Assembly: GCA_022539475.1 (NCBI GenBank)
Contig: VCMS01000058.1
Coordinates: forward strand, 151,677 to 215,676
Direction of reading: 5' to 3'
DNA length: 64,000 nucleotides
Source: Gracilaria domingensis
Taxonomy: Eukaryota; Rhodophyta; Florideophyceae; Gracilariales; Gracilariaceae
Shown here: positions 11,256 through 22,431 of the stretch, piece by piece
How the letters are laid out: the number at the start of each line of letters is the position of its first letter
Position numbering within the stretch: the first letter of the stretch is position 1
Made by a program: the position numbers and the translations under genes
The notes under the pieces: generated by a model
Databases searched by the model: none
What the model was told of the DNA's origin: nothing
Seen by the model: only the letters and a program-made list of their open reading frames with translations

Positions 11256-12004
11256 AATATCCAGCTTCTCTTCCCTTTCAACCTTTTTGTTGCCTCACGA
11301 ATCGCACCGCCGGGAAGTAGTCTTGATAAATGCAAACCAACAAGCGATGCACCGTGGAGAGGTTCCCGCACAAGGATGGGGAGTATCATGACAATGGGAG
11401 CCCATGGGTGAATGAACGTACTGTAATATGATTTCTGTCAAAACACCGAATGCCAGCCAATAAAAACCCCGGATTTTCGCAGAAGTTAGTCCTACTGGAG
11501 GCGACTTGCAATTACCGAGTGCCTTGCTCGTTTGCACTCCCCAAGTTGCAAGGATAAACGTGATGCTTGCTCCAATTTCGCGTTGGTCTTCAGAACCTCA
11601 AAACCACCTCTCGTTCCTGCGACTACATTCTCTACCAAGGGTGCGCAAGTCCCCAGAAAGAAAGGGCAAGTTTAAAGGTTACGCGTTACATGCGTTGATG
11701 CGGTCCTCAGCCTCTGCGTAGGAGTACCCCACGTATATTAGGCTGTCACATACAACCCTTGGAAGACCACCTCAGACTTCAATTTGGTTCGGGGCTTCGA
11801 CAGTCAGACAGAGTTTCCTTTCGTCACAGCTATATTTACCTTCGAGGGCCTTGACTAGTAAGCGACTGAAACCGTCTTAGCATCGATTGCTCCCCAAGCC
11901 AGACTGTTGGCCTTACACGGATGCGGCTTTTTTGGACCACCTTTTCATCTCCGCCTCGAAAGCGAGTTTCTTGTGTCAACCTCTAAGCAGGATAATGACA
12001 TCAC
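11256..12004. other. Intergenic spacer, nothing recognised
   Basis: I see no conserved coding sequence, RNA gene or strong inverted repeat in these 749 bp between two same-strand genes. Confidence 0.55.
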
Positions 12005-13969
12005 ATGATTGATCTGGATGTTCTGGATAAGCTTGCGAAGGACCACCTGCAATTCGAGGTGAACTGCTCGAAATCGCATCGCAATGGCACCCAACTTGAT
12101 TATTCCTCTGATTCTGGCATTGTCTGCGCTCTGCACAGGATCCGTAACTTAGTAATGGAAGGCCGAATTGAAGATGCGGTTCCAGTTTGCGAAGCAATAT
12201 GTGCTCGCTCCATAAGTGATCCGCGTCTCCAACTCGATATCCGCATTCATAAATTTTGCGAGCTCATCTACCGCGCGGAAGTCGTCCGTGCAAGAGGTGA
12301 AGCTCAATATGCGAAGGCAGTGCATGAAGCTTTGCTGTATGCCCAGCAGCTTGCATCGTTTGCACTAAACGCGTTCCCAGAGGCATATGAAATTTTCATA
12401 GATGCCATGATGCTACTCGCTCTTCCAAAAGAAACTGCGTCTACCCATGCCATTCAAAAGCGCCGGGAACGGATCGCGAACCAGCTGGTTTCTTTAGCGC
12501 GGTTTTCGGTTTGCGCCAGGGATTCATACCTCTCTTTCCTCATACGCTACCTACTACTGATTTATGTACAGTTCAACACTCCATGTCTACCTCATGGTCC
12601 CAAGGATAACAACACCATCGATTCTCTTGTTTCGGAATTGCTTTGCTGCGAACCAAGCAAGGATATTAGCGAATCTCTGATTGCGTGGCGTACAGATGAA
12701 AGCCGCCCGCGTCGTCTCGAGTCATTAGGAGCATACAGCGAAGCCGATATTCAAGCCCTCCGCGAGCGAGCGAGTATAACTAGGCAAGAGTCTTTGGAAA
12801 GTCTTGCATTTGCGAACGGGAATCTTTTCCGTGCCATGAAGAACGAACTTGGCCGCGTTATGATTAAGAGAGGGCATATTCGAAGAATGGTGGTGGAATA
12901 CTGCGCAGCTCGAGGTCTAGAAGAATTTCATGTAGATCCCGACGTGACGGATGAGCCCTATACGCAAGCGTTTATGCCACTCTCGCATGATCAAACAAGA
13001 ATAGCACTGCCTACCTACTGTGTAGACACCAGCTGTATTGACATGCATCGGAATATGAAGCATGTGCGAGAACTAAGCGAAAGACATCCAGAAGAAGGTG
13101 TCTTGGAACGTATTTGCGAGATTGAATCCATTCTTGGGGCAGCCTGCACTGATTCCTTGAAGTTCAGAATGGCCCAACAGAAGATTCTGTTCCATCTTCG
13201 TAGAAGAAATTTTGAGGAGGCAATCTTGATCTCACACGCTGTTCTTGGGCCGCTCGCCGCTTTGCATTCAGAATTGTTTCCTGCGTTAATGGATACAATG
13301 TTTCTTCTTGTATTCGCCAAGGATGACGAAACAGTTTTGTCCAGAGAGGGACATAGTCGGAAGCAATCTATGGTTCGATTTGGTCCTCCGGAGTCATTCC
13401 AAGAACAGTTCGTCACAAGATCAAATGACGAGGACAACAGCTCTACGCCTATGAGCGTCGAGAAACCGGAGCCGACCCCTCAGAATGCTTCTTATCTGGA
13501 GGTAATACGCGGATGCAACGACAGAGTTAGCACAGATTCTTCGTTTGTTTCCATGATTGAGGAGGCATATGTGTCGTTTCAAAAGAAATATGGAGAACCA
13601 TCTATGGTTCGGCTGCTAAAAGCTTTGCTGCTGGCCCATCAGAATTGGGAAACGCAAAACATAATGAGTGATCAATTGGCAGAATCGTTTTCCATTCCCA
13701 CGGTCTTAGGGCACAGAAGAGAAAAGCCACCGAGCGACAATAGTGGCCCCCTGGTAAAGAATTACCAGAGCAAACCAGATGGCGCTTCCACTTCTGGAAG
13801 TGGTAATGATCCTCGCTCTCAAGGGCCGGAATCACGAGAACAAACGATACTGGTTCTTATGGAATTCATGGATATGTCACGGGCAGAAGCCATAGCAGTA
13901 TTGCGAAATCATCCTCATGCGGCAAGTACGCAGTCTATACTAGACTCTCTTCTTGGGTCCCTAATGTGA
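12005..13969 (+). CDS. LisH/CTLH/CRA-domain protein, GID/CTLH E3 complex-like
   Basis: The 654-aa product begins at ATG 12005. Two related helical regions are visible. Residues ~38-115 look like CTLH followed by CRA (IVCALHRIRNLVMEGRIEDA...LDIRIHKFCELI). Residues ~300-430 hold a LisH-like helix (IRRMVVEYCAARGLEEF), a CTLH-like stretch (ERICEIESILGAACTDSLKF) and a CRA-like stretch (RRRNFEEAILISHAVLGPLA). A serine-rich insert follows, and the last ~45 residues resemble the CRA end or a UBA-like bundle. Families with this order (RanBP9/10, Twa1, Gid proteins) are scaffolds of the CTLH ubiquitin ligase. The apparent duplication is unusual. No SPRY domain is seen. The exact orthologue is uncertain. 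Confidence 0.7.
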   Translation: MIDLDVLDKLAKDHLQFEVNCSKSHRNGTQLDYSSDSGIVCALHRIRNLVMEGRIEDAVPVCEAICARSISDPRLQLDIRIHKFCELIYRAEVVRARGEAQYAKAVHEALLYAQQLASFALNAFPEAYEIFIDAMMLLALPKETASTHAIQKRRERIANQLVSLARFSVCARDSYLSFLIRYLLLIYVQFNTPCLPHGPKDNNTIDSLVSELLCCEPSKDISESLIAWRTDESRPRRLESLGAYSEADIQALRERASITRQESLESLAFANGNLFRAMKNELGRVMIKRGHIRRMVVEYCAARGLEEFHVDPDVTDEPYTQAFMPLSHDQTRIALPTYCVDTSCIDMHRNMKHVRELSERHPEEGVLERICEIESILGAACTDSLKFRMAQQKILFHLRRRNFEEAILISHAVLGPLAALHSELFPALMDTMFLLVFAKDDETVLSREGHSRKQSMVRFGPPESFQEQFVTRSNDEDNSSTPMSVEKPEPTPQNASYLEVIRGCNDRVSTDSSFVSMIEEAYVSFQKKYGEPSMVRLLKALLLAHQNWETQNIMSDQLAESFSIPTVLGHRREKPPSDNSGPLVKNYQSKPDGASTSGSGNDPRSQGPESREQTILVLMEFMDMSRAEAIAVLRNHPHAASTQSILDSLLGSLM

Positions 13970-14216
13970 GCTTATGTAACTATCTGTACTCTTGATGCTA
14001 GTCTTGCACAATGCCTCCATTTGACCTATTATCTGTAAGAATGTATAAAAGGACCTGGGCTGTGTTGAAGCGAAACTAATGTTCTCTTACCTTTGCGTCA
14101 CGGTCAAAGTGCATTCTGGCAGCGATACCGTGAACAATAAGGCCTTACACTCATGTACTTTCGCGTAGCATTGGGAAGATGAATCTACTCCGTCTGATAT
14201 TGCACAACTGGAAACT

Positions 14217-15543
14217 TCACACATACTCCGGATTTGGTGATGAACATCTACGATCTGAGCACACTTGTGCGATGTGAAAGGCAATTATCGATATGGACAC
14301 CAAAACAGACGCTCCTGCATACAAAACGTGCGAACCATAGGCTTCGATGACGTAACCTCCACAAGACGTGCCCAGTATTCTTCCCAATGCCGCTACCATT
14401 GCAATCATCGATTGTCCCGTGGCCTCAAGCTCGGGTGGAACGCGATCAGATATAAATGCTATCGATGCAGTATAAAACAAAGCAAACGTAACCCCGTGCA
14501 GGGGTTCTGCAAGAAGAATAAACCATGCATTGGGTGCGAGAGCGTACATGACTGCTCGGATCACGTAGGACAGCGCTCCAAGTTTGGCAAGAACCGGTGC
14601 ACCAAGCGACGCTAACAACTCTGGTGCTTTTGCAAAGATTGGGAACTCAAATACAACTGTGATGACAACGCTGATTCCGCAAAGTACGTTACTGGAGCCA
14701 AGCTCGTCTTTCATGAACAGAAACAAGAGGTTTTCAACCAAACTCATTCCAGCAGCTTCCCAGAAGATTAAATTAAAGAACAAAGGTGTTTGAAGTTCGC
14801 CACGACAGAATAGCTGTTGTAAGAAGAGTACTGAAGATATTTGTTGTCTCGAGGGCTCTGTGGGGCTATCGTGCGAGTCACTTTCGGACGACTTTATACC
14901 TTCTCGTATTGGTCTATTGTTTGTTCTAAACTTGTTGACGCAGACAATGTATGAAAGAGCGCATGCAACAAAGAAGATGTACACCACAATCACTGACGAA
15001 GAGAACATATCGAGAAACAAGCCTATTCCAAGATGTACACAAGCCCAGCTGACAGCTCCAAACACTCTCTCGTGCCCGACAAGTTCATGTCCCTTGTGGC
15101 CATGTCGTAGTTTGAGATTTGATAGCGCGATGCTGTTCATAAGAGGAAAGATCGGGGCTTGGAAAAGCCCGCACAAGACTCGTACGATGATGAAAAAAAG
15201 GAATGTCTGACTTCCTTTGACTACACCGAGTTCGGGAAGGGCAAATATTTGAGCACAGAAGAAGAGGATGGCAAAACTTGAAAGAAATATAGAAGTTGAT
15301 TCCCTCACTTCATGAATGTCTGCAAAGTTGCAGAGAAAAGGTGTAGCTATCAAGTCACAGATAGGATGGATTGCCAAGAGAATGCCAACTTGACTTTGTC
15401 GAAGTCCATGAGCTTGTAAAAACACAGATGTAAAACGACCGGGTGAGGCTATAAAAGCCAACAAAGCGAAAAAGAGCCACCCCAGTCTCATTCTGCTGTC
15501 CCTCAGAAGCTTGGTTGTGAGGTAGTTCAATTTCGTTTGTCGC
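14217..15543 (-). CDS. MFS transporter (MFS_1-like/MFSD6-like), 5' exon probably missing
   Basis: This is a polytopic protein of the major facilitator superfamily with about 12 hydrophobic segments in two groups split by a polar loop at ~205-235 (SSESDSHDSPTEPS). The N-terminal half shows the MFS_1-like pattern: VFLQAHGLRQSQVGILLAIH, then the short D-x-x-x-ATPF loop. The substrate cannot be told. The first in-frame ATG is at 15489-15491 (424 aa). However, the frame stays open upstream and runs into a textbook 3' splice site in gene orientation: a CT-repeat pyrimidine tract followed by CACTTACAG, ending at 15544. An upstream coding exon that I could not place is therefore likely, and I extend the feature to that acceptor. 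Confidence 0.8.
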
Positions 15544-17333
15544 CTGTAAGTGAGAGAGAGAGAGAGAGAAGGGGCACCGGCAGAGAATATCAGGTTTACG
15601 ATCTGCAGTGCTTGACTCTACCAGAGTTCACTTTGTGGTATATCCTTCCCTCGCCTAGGATCAGTGGAACGCTGAAGATCTAATGTTCTTTCGTCCTCAA
15701 GATGAGTACACAAGCTCTCTATTTGTGCTCGTTTCCTGTAAAAGGTATGTGGCAGACCAATTGCCCTTGTCACGAGATACCTAAAGCGATGCACATGGCG
15801 CCCAGTAACCTCCCGTCAGAAAACCAGTTACCATGACGTCGTTGACGGGAATGTTGTGCTTATATGAGGCACCATCTTTCGTTAGATAGGAGCTTCAGAG
15901 GCGTCCTAAAGATGCATGAAGCAAGTGAAAGTTGTACCTTACAGAAGGGAATTAAGGAAACTTTTACCCACTACCCTTTCCAAAAGGTTACAGAATGGTA
16001 GATAACATATTACGTGGTATCTGCGGTGTCCCACACCAACAATAAAGGCATGGGTCTCGAGTTGTGATAGCACTGCTTTCCGGACAAACTTCTTTCTATT
16101 GCAGCCAGAATAGAAGATTCCGAATTTGGTTGCCATGCATTGCTCTCTCTCTCTCGTTACTCAATCGTTCAATTATTAGAAAACTGCCTGCTTGGACTGA
16201 AACCATTCCCCGAAATCTGCACCCAGCCTTCTATCCCTAAAATGAAACAAGTCCCATCCTACTAAACACCCCTAAAATCGGTGTAGAGAAGGGTAAGGCT
16301 ACAGATTTCAACTGTTTCTAGGTGCAGTAGCGTCTGTAGTACAGACTCGGTACCATCTTTCCCTCTTTCTTAGTTCCTTCACTTCGTCAGCATTTTTCGG
16401 TTCCCTTGCAAGCGCTATGCTCTCTCTCTGTGTTTATGGGTATTCTGGTCTTATTCCGGCACAGTATATAAAGCGCAATTCGAAACTCTAGTCCTTTGTT
16501 CCTCAGCGACTTAAGGAATTTTCTTCTTCAATGTCAGCTGCTTCCAATCTCGATGCAGCTGGAAGGCTAGTCCGCCTGCCTTCTAGGCTAAGAATATCTT
16601 TCCCTCCTCTCTCTCCAAAATATTGTCTGCTGTCGAATCATTTCCATCATACTTGTATTTTTTTTCTCGTTGTACCGCTGGGCGTTATTTTAGGATAGAA
16701 CCCCGCCTACAGTTCTCAATCCGAGGTCGAACTATACTGATCTTTCTTTTGAAGTAGCTCAAACTTCGCCAGTTAAGGCTGTTGTTCCGTTCCACGTTAT
16801 TCTTTTCATCTGAGTTTGACAACGTTGCCGACCTGGAGTGCTGAATACAAGGGCACTGCTGAGTCAGCAGTAAGTTACCTTTCTATTCAGCAGTGCTGAC
16901 TCAGCACTGCAGAGTCAGGGGGTGCCAACGATAATAATATAATCCTCAACTGTATTCAGCACTTATTGTGAGATGCAGGCGTCCGAACCGAGACGCTTGT
17001 TTGCCAGCGTGCAACGCGGGCATGAGGGTCTACGAAGGTACTGTAGCTTTTGGCTTGAGAAATATCAGAAAGTGCCATGAGAAGATACTGACACATGCAC
17101 ACTACGTTTCGACGCGGAAGTGGTGGAAGTGTACCAACGAGAATGACGGTACCAAGGGCAGCTCTTGACCCTGTAATTGGTGCGCAGGAGAATGCTTATA
17201 CATGAGTGCGAAAAAGGGGGGCTTTGCAAGCGTTTGATCTGCAATCCATCTTCCCTTTCTTGTGTCGTCCTTCGAGTTGTTGCGGATCATTGAGAGGCAG
17301 CGGGGCCCTATTCGAGCTCCTTTCTCTCAAACG
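15544..17333. other. Long spacer with pyrimidine repeats and palindromes, no supported gene
   Basis: These 1.8 kb lie between divergent genes. The first part is probably the intron and 5' region of the MFS gene; a (GA)n tract at about 15549-15570 is its pyrimidine tract read on the other strand. CT microsatellites occur near 16142. A perfect 15-bp palindrome GTCTGTA-G-TACAGAC lies at 16332-16346, and a palindrome cluster at 16837-16963 is listed separately. No reading frame resembles a protein. Confidence 0.6.
16837..16963. repeat. 127-bp segment bounded by 13-bp inverted repeats and holding two perfect palindromes with TGASTCA cores
   Basis: The ends are AGTGCTGAATACA (16837-16849) and its exact reverse complement TGTATTCAGCACT (16951-16963). 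Inside are a perfect 17-bp palindrome (16855-16871) centred on TGAGTCA and a perfect 21-bp palindrome (16890-16910) centred on TGACTCA. Parts of the same words (CAGCACTGC, TTCAGCA) recur through the segment. TGA[G/C]TCA is the binding core of AP-1/Gcn4-type bZIP factors. The terminal inverted repeats also fit a small non-autonomous element, but I see no convincing target-site duplication. Confidence 0.8.
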
Positions 17334-18101
17334 ATGCCGTTATCTGGCGCGCGATTAGTGCGCTTGTCCAATGAATTACCGCCCGCCCCGAAGTCGCTGG
17401 ATGAGTCCAACCAGCACATCTCTGGTCGCGTAGCTGTGTCATCCGCGGCCAACTTCTTGCTTGTGTTCCTGTTACGATTGAACCACGTGCTCGCGCCCGC
17501 GATTGTGAACATCTTCCGCGTGCGCCGTGACAGCTGGATCGAGCGTGTCACCGATGACGTAGAGGCCGAATTGCGCCGTGATCCAAATTCGCGCCAGCTA
17601 TGTGCGGGTCTATGCTGCCAGTCGTCGTATGGCACGTTCGATCGCGCCTCTCCTGACGCCACGCCTCCGGCGTCCGTGATGCTGTGGGTGCAGGCAGTGG
17701 CCGCCGCCACGGATATTGGCACGCGTACCGCTGAAGAAATTGCGGCTGCGGCGGACTATGTGGAGGATGTGTTGACCGGCGACGCCAAGCCGCACAGTGG
17801 TGTGCAGTCCGAGGCGGAGATCTACTTTACACTTCGCGTTCAGCAGGAAGCACGCCATCGTAGCAGAAAGACATTGCGCGTTCTGGACGAGGAGCTTGTG
17901 CTCGTCTACCTCACGCTGTTCACGGTGATTCTGTACAGCAGCGCTATTATCGCAGGTGTGCAGTACTGGTACCGACTTGATCTTTGGGAGCTTGGCGTGT
18001 TTAGCTTGGCACTGGTTACCACTGCATTTCTCGCAGAGGGTGGTACGCTCAAGAAGGCGTGGCGAAGGATGTTTGGATCAGTTCGGTTTCCGGACGATTA
18101 G
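17334..18101 (+). CDS. Membrane protein of unknown function
   Basis: The start was placed at ATG 17334, giving 255 aa; the frame is open a little further upstream but only from a GTG. Hydrophobic segments lie near residues 36-51 (AANFLLVFLLRL), 188-208 (LVLVYLTLFTVILYSSAIIA) and 214-235 (LWELGVFSLALVTTAFLAEG). The region between is polar, with the helical TAEEIAAAADYVEDVL. The C-terminus is short and basic. I do not recognise a family. GC-rich codons and a clean frame support a real gene. A role in an organelle or endomembrane is only a guess. Confidence 0.6.
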   Translation: MPLSGARLVRLSNELPPAPKSLDESNQHISGRVAVSSAANFLLVFLLRLNHVLAPAIVNIFRVRRDSWIERVTDDVEAELRRDPNSRQLCAGLCCQSSYGTFDRASPDATPPASVMLWVQAVAAATDIGTRTAEEIAAAADYVEDVLTGDAKPHSGVQSEAEIYFTLRVQQEARHRSRKTLRVLDEELVLVYLTLFTVILYSSAIIAGVQYWYRLDLWELGVFSLALVTTAFLAEGGTLKKAWRRMFGSVRFPDD

Positions 18102-18813
18102 TTTCCATCTATCTTTTTACGGTTTGCGATCTGGGGAAGTTGCGAAGCTGCGGGATGCGGTTATGATCAACACAGAGCTGGAGTGACCCGTGTGACATAT
18201 CTACCTTCGGTAACGGATGTATCAGGGTGTATTCTTTCACAGAATGCTGGGTCGCACAGATCGGAATGGGAGGTTAGGTAATTTTGCTCCCCGTTCCCCA
18301 GTATTAATTAATACAGTAACTGGCAGTTATCGAGGTTGTACATGTCATCACGAGTCATAGCGACTCATGCCACCTCTTCTTTGCTTGAGCAAGCTGCGGC
18401 CCGCGTGCAGACGCAGATTATCAATCTGATCGTTCAACACAATATGGGCTCTATGCTCGTAGAGCGCAGACGTTTGCGAGCACGACGTTGGGCTACACCA
18501 TCTCCCAGAGGGGCAGTTCAATTAGAGCACGCAGGATTAATTAGCCCATCAGACAGGCTAATTTATTGCAGCAATAAATTGGCCAGCTTTTTGATGATTG
18601 ATTTTAAATCAATTGCAGTCCGCATTATTTTGCAAGACCTCCCAGCTCAACTGTTTCAAACTTTTGTAGAAAAGTTACATGTTCTGCGTTCGAGACATTG
18701 AAAACGAATCTTTCTAGCTTGTCTTTTCGTGTACATCTCCAACTCGGGCTTTCGACAGAAGACACTTCATCGAGACTGCTAAGATACATACAGCATCTAG
18801 TGTGAAAAATCCA
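18102..18813. promoter_or_regulatory. Upstream region of the Mis18-like gene, packed with palindromes
   Basis: No gene is supported in these 712 bp. The part from 18301 to 18676 consists largely of consecutive inverted repeats (see the separate repeat entry) and ends about 140 bp before the start codon of the next gene. Placement suggests a promoter or 5' leader role, but this is inference. Confidence 0.5.
18301..18676. repeat. Chain of about ten consecutive palindromes and hairpins
   Basis: In order: GTATTAATTAATAC (18301-18314); TAACTG-g-CAGTTA (18317-18329); GAGTC-atagc-GACTC (18352-18366); TTGCT-tg-AGCAA (18381-18392); CAGATT-atc-AATCTG (18414-18428); GCTCTA-tgctcg-TAGAGC (18448-18465); AATTAGCC/GGCTAATT with a 9-nt loop (18539-18563); a perfect 21-bp palindrome (18560-18580) with 10-bp arms; a perfect 17-bp palindrome (18597-18613); AACTTTT-gtag-AAAAGTT (18659-18676). 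No two share the same sequence, so this is not a simple tandem repeat. It could be a structured RNA, a dyad-rich regulatory region or a cruciform-forming site. Confidence 0.85.
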
Positions 18814-19992
18814 ATGGTGAAACGGCCGCATTCTAGAAGAGCAAGCGTACGGACGGGAGAAAAGGAGAGGAATCTTGACAATGGTAAACGCCGCTCACAT
18901 CCCCCTCAGTCAGAAGACCCACCGAGTGAACGTGTATCTACTGAAATGCATGATCATGCATCAGAGGCCTCTCGCCATCCTGAAAACGGAAACGACTCCA
19001 TCGCGCCAGAAGAAGGCGTACAAGAAAGCGCCACTGATGCCCCCTATTCTGATATTGTATTTCAATGCGTCAAATGCCACACCGTTGTTGGAGATACACG
19101 CGCCCCGCATGTTGTAGACCTTGAGCACAACATCCTGTCGCTCAGAGCTGCGTCAAATGTACGCACTGACGATAAACTTCATGTATGCCAAAGTGGTTTC
19201 GCCGCCGGCTGCACCTTCAGGCGAATACTATGTGACAACTGCGGGGCCCTGGTAGGGAGGATGTACGCTTCCACAATTGCTGCCCTCGATCAATATCGCT
19301 CCTTGTACACCCTTGAGTACGACTGCCTTGATAGTTATCGGCTTGGATCTGGAAAAACCCCGCAAGGTGAGACAATAGAAGGCCCAAGCGCTCCACAGTC
19401 GAAACCTCAACGTGCTGGAGAAGAACCCCGTGTATCGGCAGATGACTTCATAGCGCTCGATGCCTATGTTACTGATGTTGGTAAGGCGGTAAACAAACAA
19501 ACTGATGCTTTAGATCAGTACGGCAAAGCTCTTGAAGAGCTTCAAAAGGACTTCAAGGACTCCGAAAACTTAATGAAAGACGTCCGCCAGTCTCTTGAAT
19601 ATGCCCAGAACATTATCTTGGTCTGGGAAGAAAGATTTAGAAACTTCGATACTTTTAAGGAGAAAACAAACACGCTACTCGAAGGCTTTCAGGCGCGCAT
19701 GGAGAACTGTCAGAGCCTGGAACGAAAATTCATGAAACTTGACGCAAATGTAGGTACAATGAAAGACACCGTGGTTCGCTTTGACAACATGCAACGCGTT
19801 ATCACGAACCTTAGAGCAAAGGTTGATGGATTAAACGCGAAAGAGACGCGTTTCGACGACCATGAACCTAAAATGGGCGACAAAATCAAAGGCACATTTG
19901 CCCCATTGCCGTGTAATCTTCCAAGAAACACCAGACATAGACATCAAGTGTCGGGAAGATCATCCCCTAAAGCCAAACGCAGACGTAATTGA
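18814..19992 (+). CDS. Mis18/Yippee-like zinc protein with C-terminal coiled coil
   Basis: From ATG 18814 the product is 392 aa. The first ~78 residues are charged and disordered-looking. Residues 82-178 resemble the Mis18/Yippee fold: FQCVKCHTVVGDT with a CxxC at 85-88, then a second CxxC (CDNC, 140-143) in ILCDNCGALVGRMY, then LYTLEYDCLDSYRLG. The last corresponds to the strand and helix that close the Mis18 domain of human MIS18A. Residues ~205-350 are strongly heptad-like (coiled coil), and the tail is basic. Mis18 proteins license CENP-A deposition at centromeres and oligomerise through a coiled coil. The order Yippee then coiled coil fits, but identity as a functional Mis18 is inference; another Yippee-type protein is possible. 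Confidence 0.72.
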   Translation: MVKRPHSRRASVRTGEKERNLDNGKRRSHPPQSEDPPSERVSTEMHDHASEASRHPENGNDSIAPEEGVQESATDAPYSDIVFQCVKCHTVVGDTRAPHVVDLEHNILSLRAASNVRTDDKLHVCQSGFAAGCTFRRILCDNCGALVGRMYASTIAALDQYRSLYTLEYDCLDSYRLGSGKTPQGETIEGPSAPQSKPQRAGEEPRVSADDFIALDAYVTDVGKAVNKQTDALDQYGKALEELQKDFKDSENLMKDVRQSLEYAQNIILVWEERFRNFDTFKEKTNTLLEGFQARMENCQSLERKFMKLDANVGTMKDTVVRFDNMQRVITNLRAKVDGLNAKETRFDDHEPKMGDKIKGTFAPLPCNLPRNTRHRHQVSGRSSPKAKRRRN

Positions 19993-20051
19993 AATATGAC
20001 GAGAACTATCCATTTCCATCCTTTTCCCAGCTTCATCTCCTTCCTATTTTA

Positions 20052-21959
<1,908 letters not shown>

Positions 21960-22431
21960 ATGAATCTCACGTTTGCTTCACCTCTAGGTCGTTTCCCTAT
22001 CAATGCTCTGCGTGCAGCGCGGCAAAACTCCCGTTGTGCGACAAGACCCCGGTGGTATGCGTCAACAGGATCTACAGTTAACAAGGCTATATCAGATAAC
22101 AACGTTATGGTCTTTTCTGCTTCATATTGTCCCTACTGTATGCGTGTGAAATCGCTATTTGCCGATCTCAACGTCGACCATACTGTTTGGGAGCTTGATG
22201 AGCGAGATGACGGAGATGATATCAAAGGGTTTTTGCTCGAAAAAACAGGTCAACGAACTGTTCCTAACGTGTTTGTGAAAGGAAGTCATGTGGGAGGATG
22301 TGATGGTAAGTTGCACGCAGTTTTTCTGTACAAGATCGTGGCAGTGACTAACGAAGACAATTATTCATTTCATTACAGACACGATGGCTCTTTACCAAGA
22401 GGGACAGCTGCTGAACATGATTAACGCCTAA
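21960..22431 (+). CDS. Dithiol glutaredoxin (CPYC type), one intron
   Basis: Glutaredoxins reduce disulfides and mixed disulfides using glutathione. Exon 1 is 21960-22305 and exon 2 is 22379-22431 (132 aa). The active site CPYC is at residues 57-60; TVPNVFVKGSHVGG and the GGCDD motif that contacts glutathione follow. The 73-nt intron runs from GTAAGT to TTACAG with a CTAAC branch-like site (gactaacg), and it splits the second Asp codon of GGCDD. Splicing restores DTMALYQEGQLLNMI, a normal glutaredoxin end, whereas reading through the intron gives a non-homologous tail. The ~45-residue arginine-rich leader suggests import into plastid or mitochondrion. Confidence 0.92.

Noticed and set aside
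16837-16963. Definite MITE insertion
   Set aside because: Terminal inverted repeats are clear, but I could not find a target-site duplication or a second copy in the window, so I leave it as a repeat of unknown nature.
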